From IMG/VR virus record IMGVR_UViG_3300020122_000089, positions 1 to 64,000 of that record: DNA of 64,000 nt. The stretch is one strand, 5' to 3'. Source of the stretch: a virus. A model generated the notes under the pieces. It did not search any database, was not told where the DNA came from, and saw nothing but the letters and a program-made list of their open reading frames with translations. Both the position numbers and the translations under genes were made by a program. The stretch's first letter is position 1. Every line of letters begins with the position of its first letter. This document shows positions 23,704 to 34,700 of the stretch, in pieces.

Positions 23704-23976
23704 TTAATTCACTCCTTCTTGGTTAGATTCGATTTCTTCCGGAAGAATTCCGGTGGCGGCGAGGATGCCGTGCGCGGCGATATAATTCATCATCGCGGCC
23801 TGCTCCTCTTCTTGCTTGCGGAAGTCTGGGCGTCTGCGGCGTGGGGTTGGGGGCATTCCCTCTCTGACATGTACCATCCATGCTTCACGGTCTGGGAATG
23901 GACCGGCGCCACATTTGCAGTTGATAACGCTAAGCGACGCTTCAGATGCAGACTGTATGCCCATGTTGATCCACAT
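23704..23976 (-). CDS. First gene of the leftward early operon
   Basis: A 90-residue protein. NCKCGAGPFPDREAWMVHVREG resembles a Cys2-His zinc finger. The C-terminus contains GILPEEIESN from a palindrome (23736-23745). The ATG is only 9 nt downstream of the -10 box, so the mRNA is probably almost leaderless. Function unknown. Confidence 0.6.
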   Translation of the reverse strand: MWINMGIQSASEASLSVINCKCGAGPFPDREAWMVHVREGMPPTPRRRRPDFRKQEEEQAAMMNYIAAHGILAATGILPEEIESNQEGVN

Positions 23977-23985
23977 GCAAAAGCG

Positions 23986-24014
23986 AGCATAGCATATTGA
24001 GGGATAGTTGTCAA
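23986..24014 (-). promoter_or_regulatory. Promoter of the leftward replication block, near-leaderless
   Basis: Leftward TTGACA (24014-24009), a 17-nt spacer and TATGCT (23991-23986), then ATG 9 nt on. It lies 2 nt beyond the T-run of the terminator ending the virion block, so this point separates two transcription units. Confidence 0.8.
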
Positions 24015-24016
24015 GT

Positions 24017-24047
24017 AAAAAATGCGGATAGTATTGTAACTATCCGC
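24017..24047 (-). terminator. Rho-independent terminator of the virion operon
   Basis: Leftward GCGGATAGT, loop TACAAT, ACTATCCGC (9-bp perfect stem, 24047-24024), then ATTTTTT. It lies ~100 nt past the tail-spike stop; a palindrome copy (24105-24114) lies between, and nothing else was seen in 24048-24143. Confidence 0.85.
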
Positions 24048-24143
24048 TACGATATTGCACTATGATAGAAGTATCACATTTTCTATCTTAAGGGCGATGT
24101 GATTCTTCCGGAAGAACTATAACCGACTGAGAAGGTGGTACCC

Positions 24144-27100
24144 CTAGAATAGTTTCTCCGTGGTTATCGTGAAGGTTACACTTCCCTGAGTCAAGGCATT
24201 CGTGTTCGCCGTCACGGTTGTCAGCCGAACGTTGATGTTCGTCGTTCCCGTCCAGCTTGGCAGGTCTCCACCCTGGACCGCCGCCGAACGTACAAGGGCG
24301 GTACCAAGATCAGCGTCGGTAAGTCCCCGCTGGATGGTCGCCGTCTTCACGTCGAACGATGCGAGATATTCCGCCCCGCCAACTGTTTTCCCTACGGTCA
24401 TCGTCGCAGCGGAAACCGCGCCGCCACTGAAGGTCTGAGTCACGTCTGCCGTGATGCCGACTAGCCGGGTCTTAGCTGGAAGGGTCGCGATTATCGAATC
24501 CGCTGTAAGCTGCGCGGCAGCGAGCGCTTGATAGGTTATGGTAACAGAATAGGTCTCTCGGCGGATCTCGCCAACATTGTTGATCGTGATCCCCGTTCCG
24601 CCGCCCGCCGTGATCTTCGGCGCACCTGCGTAGAGCGAGCCGCTGAAGGCTCCATTGCCAACCACGTCAAGCGCTTGGACGGGCGACGATGTGCCGATGC
24701 CGACAAGTCCGGTAGTTGCCGCGATAGTCAGGGCTGGGGTTGTGCCGCCATCTGAAAACAACTTAATAGGGTTGGCGTTCGTGATACCGCTTGTGAGATT
24801 GAGCCCGTTGTCGGCGCCTATAGAGAGCGCGGACTGTAGCGCGGCGGGGCTATTGAACGTCGAAGAATAAAGCGAGATATATCCGTTTAAGCTAGCATCG
24901 TTGGTGAGCAGAATGCGGCTTATAGCTGACGCGCTGTTCGACGTATTGTTTAACTGGAATAGTTTTACCCCCGCGACACTTTGAGCGGCGATGATATTAC
25001 CCCCGCTCAATACTCGTAGTGCTTCTGCTTGGCTGCCGGTTTTGAATAGGATCGCGTCCGTCGTACCGACGCCGGAGGTTGACTCTAGCGTTAATATTGA
25101 ACCCGCTCCCGCACCGCCGATATGTAGCGGCGTCGTAATGGAGGTCCCTATCGTCGGAGAGGCACTGAAGCTAGGAGCGCCCGCGTTGGCCACGAGAACG
25201 GTATTCGCTCCGCCCTGCGCCGTCGCGAGAATCGAGGTCGTTATGTTTCCGTAGAGCACGCCATTCAATGCGAATGTGCCTACGGCCGTCCCACCCTCAG
25301 CAACCGGAAGAATACTGTTCGCCGATGTTGGATTATTGTTTCGTCCGACCCATGCCGATGCTGCGATGCCCGTTGAGAAGTCGGCAACCCCAGAGCCGCT
25401 AATGTCCAAGTTGATTAGCCTGTGACCCGTGCCGCCTTGCAGAACTATGCCGAGATTGCTTTGTGCGCGGATTGTCAGGCTGTTCAGGCTCCAAGAGGCG
25501 TTATCAACCTCGATTCCAGTGGTTGCCGTTCCGGTCGTGGTCGTTGTTCCTGTCCCTGCGCCACCGATAAAAGTGTTTGAGACTGTGATGGCACCGCTAG
25601 CGCCCGCCGCGAGCTGGCCACCGCCGGTCGGAATGTGATCTTGGTGATTGTCGAGGAAGACACAGTTATCGACTACGACTCCGACACCGCCAAGGAATAT
25701 GGCGGGACCGCGCCAATTCCTGAACAACGAGTTGACAATCTGCGAACCGTCGAACGAACCATTGTTGAGCGCCATCCACAAGCCGTAAGTTGAGCCAGCG
25801 CCCACTCCACCGCCCGTGAAGATGCAGCTATCTACCCGCGCGCGTAGGCCGCCTTGTACGGCGACGCTGCTTACATTGTTTTTGACTTCGACTCGAAGTA
25901 ACGTTGAGTCCGTTCCGAGCGCAATATCGAGCCCCGTACTCGCGCCGTTGTTCGCTAGATTACCATCGACAGTAAGATCGCGGATTGAGTTTCCGACACC
26001 GACGCTCATGTCGAGCAGCACCGTACTGGTCGTTGCCTTGCGCTTGATGATCGTCGCGCCAATACCGCTGCCGACGAGATGTACGCCGGTTGGAATTTGC
26101 AGGGCGGATACGATGAACGTGCCGAATCCTACAACTACCCTTCCGCCTCCAGCCGCGACTGCTTTGGCTACCGCGCCAGTAAAAGCCGACGTGTTATCCG
26201 TTACTCCGTTGGGAATCGCGAGGACAGTAAATTCCGTCCCCCCATTATCAAACAGAGGAACCGTCAGCCGTTTTGTCGTGTTATCCCAGAAAAAATTCGC
26301 ATTGTCTTGCGCCAGCACTGGCCCGGTCGCTATGAACGGAACAGAACCCACAGTCCCGCTACCCACGCTTCCGCCGATAGCCATACCACCGCTGTTGCAG
26401 CCCGCACCCGCGCTGACGATATTCCCGTTCGCGTCGAACTTCGCGCAATCATTCGTCGCGGTCGCGCCCGTCTGCATCTGGACAATAGTCGAGTTGCCTT
26501 TCTTGCCGGTTACGTCTGTTAGATCAGTCAGGCCCCAGACTTGCTGTCCTTGCGCGAGCGCGAGCTTCCCGCCGCTCAGTCCTGCATATCCGCCCGCCGC
26601 GTTTTTGTTCGCTGCGTTCTCAGGCGTGAAGCCGAGCGCTGCTTGCTTCGCGTTGAACGTTGTATGGTCCGCTGCGCTCAGATAGCCATCCACGCTATTT
26701 GTTGCAAGGGGAATCGAGATAGTTTGTGCGATTATCCCCAGCGGCGCCGTGGCGGAGGTGACAACATTCGCCCCCAGGCCGATGGTCGGATTGCCAGCGA
26801 CACCATCCCCGTTTGCGACCGTCAGATTCGGGCTCGATCCGCTGGTGATTGATCGCGGTACAACCGTGTTCAGCGCTGTGCGTGAAAGCAGTCCGTTTGA
26901 GCCTGGATCATGGATACCCGACACCGTACCAGCAATAGCGGTGATTGCTGTCGCCATTTGTAATTGCGTCACGTAAACGTCTGGCGCAAGTGGCGGGGAG
27001 GGCGTGGAGGCTAAAACAAGATCATTCCATGTGGCGCATAATCCAATTGGCATACACCCCGAGGTGGAGACTATACTAGGCTGCACGTACAGATTTTGCA

Positions 27101-27476
27101 GGTAGGCGGTTGGCGATAATAACGCACCACTTGACGTATACCAATAGCAAGTGTAGGTTGCCGCCTTGGTTAAACTAGAGGCGTCCGTAGTGCTGTCCAG
27201 TGTAAACTGCGGGATAGTGACGGTGGTTCCGGACTGAGTGCAGACAATATCCCTATAAAACTGATTGTTGGTTGTGTTACCGCCTGGAATAAATACACCA
27301 TCTGAGGTGATGAAAGACGCAGAGGCGTATATCCTCAAATGCGGTGGATTCGTCGCGCTTGTTTGGCGGTATTGAAAGTTGCGGACCGTCTGGGCTTGAA
27401 TTGTTATCGAAGTGGCGCGAGCGGAAACGGACAGTCCTACTACTAATAGAACCAGGAGAAGGATTCGTTTGAACAT
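24144..27476 (-). CDS. Tail spike/fibre with pectate-lyase-like beta-helix and signal peptide
   Basis: A 1,110-residue protein. An N-terminal hydrophobic stretch with typical signal-peptide form (FKRILLLVLLVVGLSVSARA) is unusual for a phage tail protein. A fibre-like region follows, then a pectate_lyase_3-type parallel beta-helix start (DNTSAFTGAVAKAVAAGGG, VSALQIPTGVHLVGSGIGAT) at about residues 440-700, and a repetitive fibre-like C-terminal half. It probably binds or degrades host polysaccharide. SD AAGAGGTAAGC. Third-position GC is higher than in neighbours, suggesting capture from a host-like source. Confidence 0.75.
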   Translation of the reverse strand: MFKRILLLVLLVVGLSVSARATSITIQAQTVRNFQYRQTSATNPPHLRIYASASFITSDGVFIPGGNTTNNQFYRDIVCTQSGTTVTIPQFTLDSTTDASSLTKAATYTCYWYTSSGALLSPTAYLQNLYVQPSIVSTSGCMPIGLCATWNDLVLASTPSPPLAPDVYVTQLQMATAITAIAGTVSGIHDPGSNGLLSRTALNTVVPRSITSGSSPNLTVANGDGVAGNPTIGLGANVVTSATAPLGIIAQTISIPLATNSVDGYLSAADHTTFNAKQAALGFTPENAANKNAAGGYAGLSGGKLALAQGQQVWGLTDLTDVTGKKGNSTIVQMQTGATATNDCAKFDANGNIVSAGAGCNSGGMAIGGSVGSGTVGSVPFIATGPVLAQDNANFFWDNTTKRLTVPLFDNGGTEFTVLAIPNGVTDNTSAFTGAVAKAVAAGGGRVVVGFGTFIVSALQIPTGVHLVGSGIGATIIKRKATTSTVLLDMSVGVGNSIRDLTVDGNLANNGASTGLDIALGTDSTLLRVEVKNNVSSVAVQGGLRARVDSCIFTGGGVGAGSTYGLWMALNNGSFDGSQIVNSLFRNWRGPAIFLGGVGVVVDNCVFLDNHQDHIPTGGGQLAAGASGAITVSNTFIGGAGTGTTTTTGTATTGIEVDNASWSLNSLTIRAQSNLGIVLQGGTGHRLINLDISGSGVADFSTGIAASAWVGRNNNPTSANSILPVAEGGTAVGTFALNGVLYGNITTSILATAQGGANTVLVANAGAPSFSASPTIGTSITTPLHIGGAGAGSILTLESTSGVGTTDAILFKTGSQAEALRVLSGGNIIAAQSVAGVKLFQLNNTSNSASAISRILLTNDASLNGYISLYSSTFNSPAALQSALSIGADNGLNLTSGITNANPIKLFSDGGTTPALTIAATTGLVGIGTSSPVQALDVVGNGAFSGSLYAGAPKITAGGGTGITINNVGEIRRETYSVTITYQALAAAQLTADSIIATLPAKTRLVGITADVTQTFSGGAVSAATMTVGKTVGGAEYLASFDVKTATIQRGLTDADLGTALVRSAAVQGGDLPSWTGTTNINVRLTTVTANTNALTQGSVTFTITTEKLF

Positions 27477-27486
27477 TGCTTACCTC

Positions 27487-28347
27487 TTACAGGGGCCTTC
27501 TTCCGGAAGAATTTGCCCTATCAAGTATCAAGTCAAACAGTATTTGCGTATGGTGGCGCAATACTTTGTTTGACCGTATCAATGCAGCCCATCGCCTACC
27601 TATGATGCGGTAGAGTGTGGTAAACGCCTTTACTAACAGCGATGAATGGTTGAGTAGGTAGTTGCGTATGAGCATTTGCTCAATACCACCTTCGCCAAAT
27701 AGCTCCCCTGCAACCCAACAAATACCTGGGTTGCCGGGATTCCATGTGCTATTACCGGCGCCCATACCCGGGCCACCCATTGCTGGTATACCCATCGCCA
27801 TACCGCCTATCTGCGCGGCGGTGCCTGCAACCTGGCCGACGCGATCAAACCACCCAGGCTGTGTATTGTACTGTCCAGAGCCAAGCCTTGCGCGGGTGGC
27901 GGCATCGAGCGCGCCTAGCTGTTGATTTTCCTGCTGATTTAGAGCGCCTTGATACGTACCAGAGGCCTGGCCGTATAATTGCGGAATTGCTTGCCCGTAA
28001 GCCAATCCTTCGCCTTCTGCCATTTGACGACGGGTTTCATCTTCCAGTCCCGCCATTAACGCCGGCTGCGTACCTTGATACATAGCATTGGCGCCCATTT
28101 GATTGTTTCTGGTAAGTTCGCGCAACTGAGTGGCGTAGCGGTCGTGTATAGGGCTTAAAATTGTACCGGCTAGATTACCATAGTCGCCAGAGGACATCTG
28201 GTTAAGAATACCTTTGGCGGTTTTACCTGCCTTGCCAAGCCCTACGTTCTGGGCGTAATTTTCCAATCCGAGATAGCCGCCACCACCCGCAGACCCCGCC
28301 GCGTTCGGATTCTGGTTCCATTGTTGATGACTGAAAGCGTGGCCCAT
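27487..28347 (-). CDS. Virion-type protein, Gly/Ala/Met-rich
   Basis: A 286-residue protein. Residues 1-150 are Gln/Gly/Asn-rich and helical, 165-200 Gly/Met-rich, then CWVAGELFGEGG, resembling the CxxA-x-x-x-Y/F-G motif of phage and bacterial C-terminal domains. It ends RANSSGRRPL with the palindrome as SSGR. Probably a structural or ejection protein, by position between the giant protein and the spike. Confidence 0.55.
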   Translation of the reverse strand: MGHAFSHQQWNQNPNAAGSAGGGGYLGLENYAQNVGLGKAGKTAKGILNQMSSGDYGNLAGTILSPIHDRYATQLRELTRNNQMGANAMYQGTQPALMAGLEDETRRQMAEGEGLAYGQAIPQLYGQASGTYQGALNQQENQQLGALDAATRARLGSGQYNTQPGWFDRVGQVAGTAAQIGGMAMGIPAMGGPGMGAGNSTWNPGNPGICWVAGELFGEGGIEQMLIRNYLLNHSSLLVKAFTTLYRIIGRRWAALIRSNKVLRHHTQILFDLILDRANSSGRRPL

Positions 28348-28351
28348 AATT

Positions 28352-28729
28352 TCACCGCTCCTTTATGTATAAAACGCCTTTTGACTTTGACATTCCTAAT
28401 CTTTGCGCTATTCGCTCAGACGCTTCGGTTTCTGCTATCATTATAATACCGGGAAATATCCCGCCTTGCTGGCTGATTCTTTCTTGCATTGAATAGAGGG
28501 CATCTTCCCAGATTGTTGGGTTTGTCCTGTGGTCTGGACTGATCCATCCCGGCCCTAGATGTGGAAGCACTTCACATGAAACAAATGCTACTATTTCACC
28601 GGATTCGTTTTCTGCAACTCGGATTGAACCTACGGCAGGATGTGGAAGTGGCCAATCATGCTCGCGGAATATGTTTTCAAGTTTTTGAAATTCAGATGGA
28701 GGAAGCCATCTGAAATAGATTGCGCTCAT
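28352..28729 (-). CDS. GNAT-like acetyltransferase-fold protein
   Basis: A 125-residue protein from ATG 28729, which overlaps the giant gene's TGA (ATGA). SIRVAENESGEIVAFVSCEVLPHLGP and ASERIAQRLGMSKSKGVLYIKE resemble strands of small GNAT-fold phage proteins. Catalysis is unproven. Confidence 0.5.
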   Translation of the reverse strand: MSAIYFRWLPPSEFQKLENIFREHDWPLPHPAVGSIRVAENESGEIVAFVSCEVLPHLGPGWISPDHRTNPTIWEDALYSMQERISQQGGIFPGIIMIAETEASERIAQRLGMSKSKGVLYIKER

Positions 28730-31700
28730 TGATTCGCGGCGCGAGGTGCTGCCATTTGCCAAATCCCTGCCTGCTTTGCGCGTTCAATTTTCTGCATTAC
28801 AGAATCTACCTTGGTTTTTGGTAGCCTACCGGACTCTATGGCTTTTTCAAATGACTCTTCTTTTTCAAGAATAATAGGGGCTATTTCTTTGCGTTCTGAA
28901 TCTGTGGATTTGTTATCAAGGAAGGCGTCTAGCGCTGCTTCTAAATCTATACTTGGATTGTGTTTTACAAGATATTGGAGCGGCGTTAATTGTGCCCTAT
29001 CCTTAATACGATTCACCGTTGCGTTATCTGCGCCGTCCTTGCCGGGCGGTAGAACGCCTTTTTCAACATGTGTCTCGTAAAGTTTTTGGGCGTCTTGGTG
29101 TTTTCCGGCCTTGATAGCGTCAGAGATTTGTTTTTCAGCATCTATACGGGCTTTTGTATCTTCCGGAGGAACGGCATCGCCATGTTGCGCCCGTACTCTT
29201 TCTAGTAGATTTTTCTCCATTCCGGTCTTTGGTTCTTTTGTTTCGTAAGTATGCGACGACATGCCAAAAAAGGCGGGCGATGCTTTTGCCACGCCTATAG
29301 CGCCAGAGTCTTTCCATCCTTCATAAGCATCCTTGAAAAACATCGGGGTTATCAATTGTGCGATTTGATTCAATGGCGTTGCTTCTTTTCCTGTTACATC
29401 TTTTCCTTGATATAGATTTACTAGAACGCCTGGAGCGGGCGCTAGTCTGCCCCTTAAAAAGTGCAGCATTGAATCAGCGCCCTTTTTCATCTGACTAGCC
29501 ATGAAATACTTCGACATTAACATTGACTGGCGAACGTAAGGCGCTAATCCCGCTGTAAGGTCGTAATGGGTATTCCCTACTACGACTTTACCAAAATCTG
29601 AATCTTCTGGATTTAGCGTAACCTTTGCACCGGCCAAAGAGGCCATTCCTAGTGTGGTGGCGAGCACTCCTGTATATTCAAACATCTTCTTGAGGGCTAT
29701 CTTTCGTGTTGCAGGATCCATGTCCGTATAGGTTTTTGGATTCAAAACATCTAGCCTAGATTTGATATATCGAGGACTGAAAAACACTGCATTCGCGGCC
29801 TCCTTCCATGCTTCATTTATTTGGCCTAAATCACCGCGACCGGTGGCGGCGTTAACCCAACGCGCCATGTCGTAATAGGGTTTTGGGTCTTTGTTAAAAT
29901 CCTTACCGGCATCATCTAGCGCGTGGAAATACTTCGAGCCTACATTCAAACGCTGCGAGTTTAAGAAGGTCGTGAATGCCTGATCGGAGGATCGTACCCA
30001 AGGAATTTTATGTGCCAATCGACTCATGAATGCTTCTTCTGAACGGCCTAAACCATGCCCAGTAAATTCCACTCCAGTATCTCGGAGTCTTTGAAAATCT
30101 GGGTGCAATGCCAATTGTTTTTGAGCCTCTTTATAATTCTCTTTGTTCATAAAGAAGGCCTTGAGCATATCTTTGGCAGGTTTTGCTAATCCTTGAACTG
30201 GCTCTGTTAGTGAAAATATATCACCTTGGCGGAATACTGCATGTAAATTCCCGGTAGCAATCATCGTGCGCGGAATGTTTGCTATGTCTATCGCTCGGCG
30301 GATCGGAGATGCTCCTTGCCACCATTGTTTCATCGTTTGCGGTGGCGCTTCGTATGGTTCTGGGCCTTCTTCGCCTTCCTGATAGCTTTGTCTTGTAGGT
30401 GTTGGACCTCTCGTACCTATTGGCTGTTCGGTTCTGCCGGTTGGTGGAATCGCTTCGTCTATATCTAAATCGGTTGGCATTCCTTTTGGAATTCTTCCGG
30501 AAGATTGCCCTGCCACTTTTCGCTTGGCTATCTCGGCCTGTTGAAATACTCGATATAGATTCTTTTCAAGGGCGGGCGTGTATTTTTCGCCAAGATTCAC
30601 CTTCATGTAGCTTTGAAAGGTTTTGTAATCGCTACCGCCTCGGTCAAAGAATTCCTTAGCTGCATTTGTGGCCTCGTCTGAAACGCCTTTGATTTTAATA
30701 CCACCTAAAGATACCGCGCCTTCTTGGTTTGGTGATTCTACGTCCATTAACATTTTTATCTTTGCGTAGGTGGATTCAAGATGTGGACGGACTTGATTGC
30801 CAAGCTGTTTTATCATTTGATTAGACCAGCCGCCAAACTTCCTTGCTAGTTGGTAGGTTTTATACCCTGTAATCAATGCCATATCCGCCATATCTTGGAC
30901 CGGATTCATATTGAGATGTTTGCCAGACATTGACTCTGCGAGCCTGGCTCTTGCATCTACAACCATCGGAGGTTCGCCTTCGGACATGCCAAAGAGGGGC
31001 TGGCCGGTTTTTAGGATGGAGGCTTTCATTTCGGGGGTGATATCAAGCGAATGAACGGAGACGTTTTCACCTTGACGCTGGCGGTTTAGCGCGTCAATGG
31101 CCGATTCCCCTTCCCGTCCTTGTAGTTCGCCGGTAAATGGAATATGAATCTGTGTTTCACCAACCTTCCCACCCCACCTCTTTGTATATTTAGATAGGAA
31201 ATTAGGGATTAGGTTGTCGTATAGGGTTTTCTTGCCTTCGCCGCCAATTTTTAGGTCAATGCCCTTATAAACAGCGGCCGCCTCGCTACTGCCGTCAATC
31301 CTTTGCGCTAGTTCCTTTCCAACATAATCAGGCAGTCGAGACGCCTGGATATCACGTAGGTCAATCACGGGCGTTCTGCCGGATGTTTCGCCCTGATAGC
31401 CGCGCAGGTCATAAGTACCATTCTCGTTTCTATTCCATCCTAGCGAGTCAAGCTGTTCGGATAGACTATACCTATCCGCCACCTGCTGACCCGTAGCCCA
31501 TGATATTTTGTCGTATCCATTCCTAACCCCATAATCTAGTACACGCTTCATCGCCAATTCATGGGATTTGCCACGGAAAGGAAGGAGGGGTTCGAGGCGT
31601 TGTAATTCTTGCGCCACAGATTGCTTGTTGCCCGTTCCACCTACCGCCATAATTGCATCTTGCGGCGTAGGTGCGCTCCTTGTTTCACCTTCCACTTCGC

Positions 31701-34700
31701 CTGATTGATTTCGCACTATCCACTTTCTTGCATTATCATCAAATTCAGCCGTCCATCCATTTGTATCCTCTGGCGTCTCTGAAAGTTTTTTCTTTAGCCT
31801 CTGTATATCATTCTGCAAATCATCTTGATATTCGTCTAGGTGGAGGATTTTTTCACCGCTAGGACCTACCCTATCGTTTACACGGAGGAGGGCTATGCGG
31901 TTCGTGTCGGCCTCGGGGATACCGTAGGCGTGAGCACCGGGAACTACGTAGCCACCTTTCGGCCCAAGCCCCCCCTGCTGTTGAATGTACTTCCGTATGG
32001 CGTCATCTGGCGTATCCGCCGACGTAAATCTCCTACCTTGTCGATCCCGTACAACGTGTTTTCCATCTTCTTGTGCGACATAAAATCCATCGGGTAATTC
32101 TAGTGTTAATAGGGGTGTTCTATCAATCGGGAGTGATAGCGTTAGCTCCCTATGGTTTTCGCCGCCGGGGGTGGTCCATTGTGTAAACCGTGGCAACCCC
32201 TCTTGCTTTTCTAATGATCCAGCGATCAATCTTGCGTCTCGTCGAATACGAAGGGGCATTTCATCCGCTGTAAGAAAATCTGAGTGAGGAGCGGCGCCTC
32301 GCCTTACAAACACAACTGACGGATCAGCTCCAGGGACGACGTCCGTAATATATCCCGCCGCCTCTAGTCGCTGTCGGGCTGCGGCGTATTCTGGCGTACC
32401 CTGTCCACCAAACTGCCTTTCTTGCAGCTCCACCCTATTCTTCGCAAGATAATCTAATACTTCTTGTTTTGTTACGGGTTCTTTTGCGGAGGATTTGCGC
32501 TGGAGGAAATCATAAAGGCCAGTCCAATGCGCTTCATCGTTTGGGCGCTCTATTCCGCCTTCGCCTTTGACTATAAAACCACCGCTACGGAGAATACCTT
32601 TTACCTGCTCGGCGGATGCTTTGTTTGGCATTCTTAATTTAACGGCGTTTTCAAGAGGGCTGTACCATTGCGGTGCTTCGTTGTGAAGTTTTGACCAAAC
32701 ATCTTCTAGGTATGGACGCACTCTTTCCCCAAGGCGTTCTACCATATCCTTCGTCCATTCTTTGATATTATCTGCGGTGTATTTGCCGGCTTTGTAGGCG
32801 TCCCAACCTGTGATTATGGCGGTGTCGTATAGGGCGTGGATTGGGTTTGCGCTTAATGTGTTACCGCTTAATCCTTGGCGCAATCTGTCGCGGGATTTTT
32901 GCACGAATTCTGGCTCTTTCTCGGCGCCTTCCATTGACTGATCTATTGCTTCTTTCGCCGCCTTCTCGCCAATATATCCCTCAGCGTCATGAATATTTTT
33001 ATAGACTTGTGGAAAATGCTTTTGAAGTTCTGCATCTGATAAATCGGATAGTCTTGTCGCGTTTGGATTTACCCGTCTTACATCCGCCATTGTTGGATGT
33101 ACGTCTGAAAGAAGCCCTACATCGGGCCAGTCTATTTCTGGAACTTTTCCCATCGCCAAGCGGTCAGCACCTTTGATTCTAGTATTTCCTGTTTCGCCAA
33201 AAGGACTTTGTATTATACGTGTTTGCGCGTCAGGTGTCAAGACCATTAGCTTTTCACCACCGGGAAATCTTCCTACTACCGTATAATCAAGATTACGCCC
33301 ACCGCTTCTATATTGCACTATGGTGGAGGGCTGACGCCCGGTAGCGGCATCTATACCCCGTACAGTACCGGTCATTTGTACAGGGTCTTTGAACTCCATC
33401 CTCATCGCCTTAAAGGCGTCTAATCGCTGGCGTGCGTCAAGACCTGACTGTTGCATTTCCCTGTGAATATCTGGCACTTGTTCGGCGTTTATTTCGTCTA
33501 CTGCATTACGGTGAATGTTGTAGGTTTTTCCGGTTTGTGTATTTTGTACTTTGTACGCTTCGCCTTCTTGGCCAAGAACTTTTAATGGATTTCCGGTTCT
33601 GCGGTCGTATGCAGTACCAGTGGTTTCTTGACCATACTTCTTACGGAGGAATTCTCCTGCTTCTTGCGGGGTTGCGCTTTGTGGAATTACATTTTCCACT
33701 CGCTGCCCAGTGGTAGGTTTTTGAACCACCGGCGGCGGCACTCTTTTAGTAGGGGGCGTAACGCCTTTAGCAACACCTTGTTCTGTTGGTACATTTGCCG
33801 CACCTCGTTCGCCGTTCCAGGCCGTCATGCCATGTCGTATAAAATAAATACCGTTTTCGAGTGGCTTTTTATCGTCAAGGCTGATTCGTTCTAATCCCCA
33901 TTTTCCGTTCGCATCGGGTGCGAATTTCAACACTGTACCGGGAGGGTCGTCGCCTTTCGCTAACATGTGCGCTTCGTCAAAACGATTGTTGGTAACCCCC
34001 TTTTTCAGCCAAGCCTCTAGCATTTTCAAGTCGCGGTAGTGGGTGACAACGCCAACCTTTTGCGGATTATCTTCATAATCAGCCATCGCCTCGCGGAGGC
34101 CGCCTACAAAACGGTCACGGAAATTTCCAAAACTTTCACCTGGTTTTGTACTTGCTTCGCCACGCCCTTCGGCTGGAATTTGTGGGTTCTTAATCAAGCG
34201 GTGCATTTCGTCTAGGACGTCTTGAGTTGGCCTTCCTTCATGCTGACCTAAATACCAAGGATCGAAAGCATCGCGGCTGTCTAGCCTTTGTAGGTTTGGA
34301 TTTGACTCAGCTATTCCATCCTTGGTTTGACGGACGCGCTCCATCTGTTCATTGCCATACAGTACATCAAGACCGCCTTTTGCGGCTAGTTTTGCACCTA
34401 TTTCGCGGGCTTGCTGTACGCCTTCTGGCGCAAGTGGGATATTTGTAGAGCCACGGATTACATCAACGCCAGACTTCATTCCTGGCAGTTCACTCTGTCG
34501 CTTTTGATCTATTAGGCTAGGCAGTGCTTCGCGTCTTGCCGCCTCTAATTCTGGCGTCACCGCTGCGGGTTGGTATCCTTCTAGTCTTCTGTTGATTTCA
34601 TTTTGGACGTCAGTATCCATTCCTATTTTTGGCCTTCCCGCTGGTGGTAGTTTGGTTTCTTCCGGAACTGTCGGGGTACCGCCACGCTCCGTCGCCCCTA

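Noticed and set aside
25816-26685. Long plus-strand frame inside the tail-spike gene
   Set aside because: It is an antisense shadow of a GC-rich coding sequence, with no promoter or SD and low-complexity Pro/Val/Ser content.
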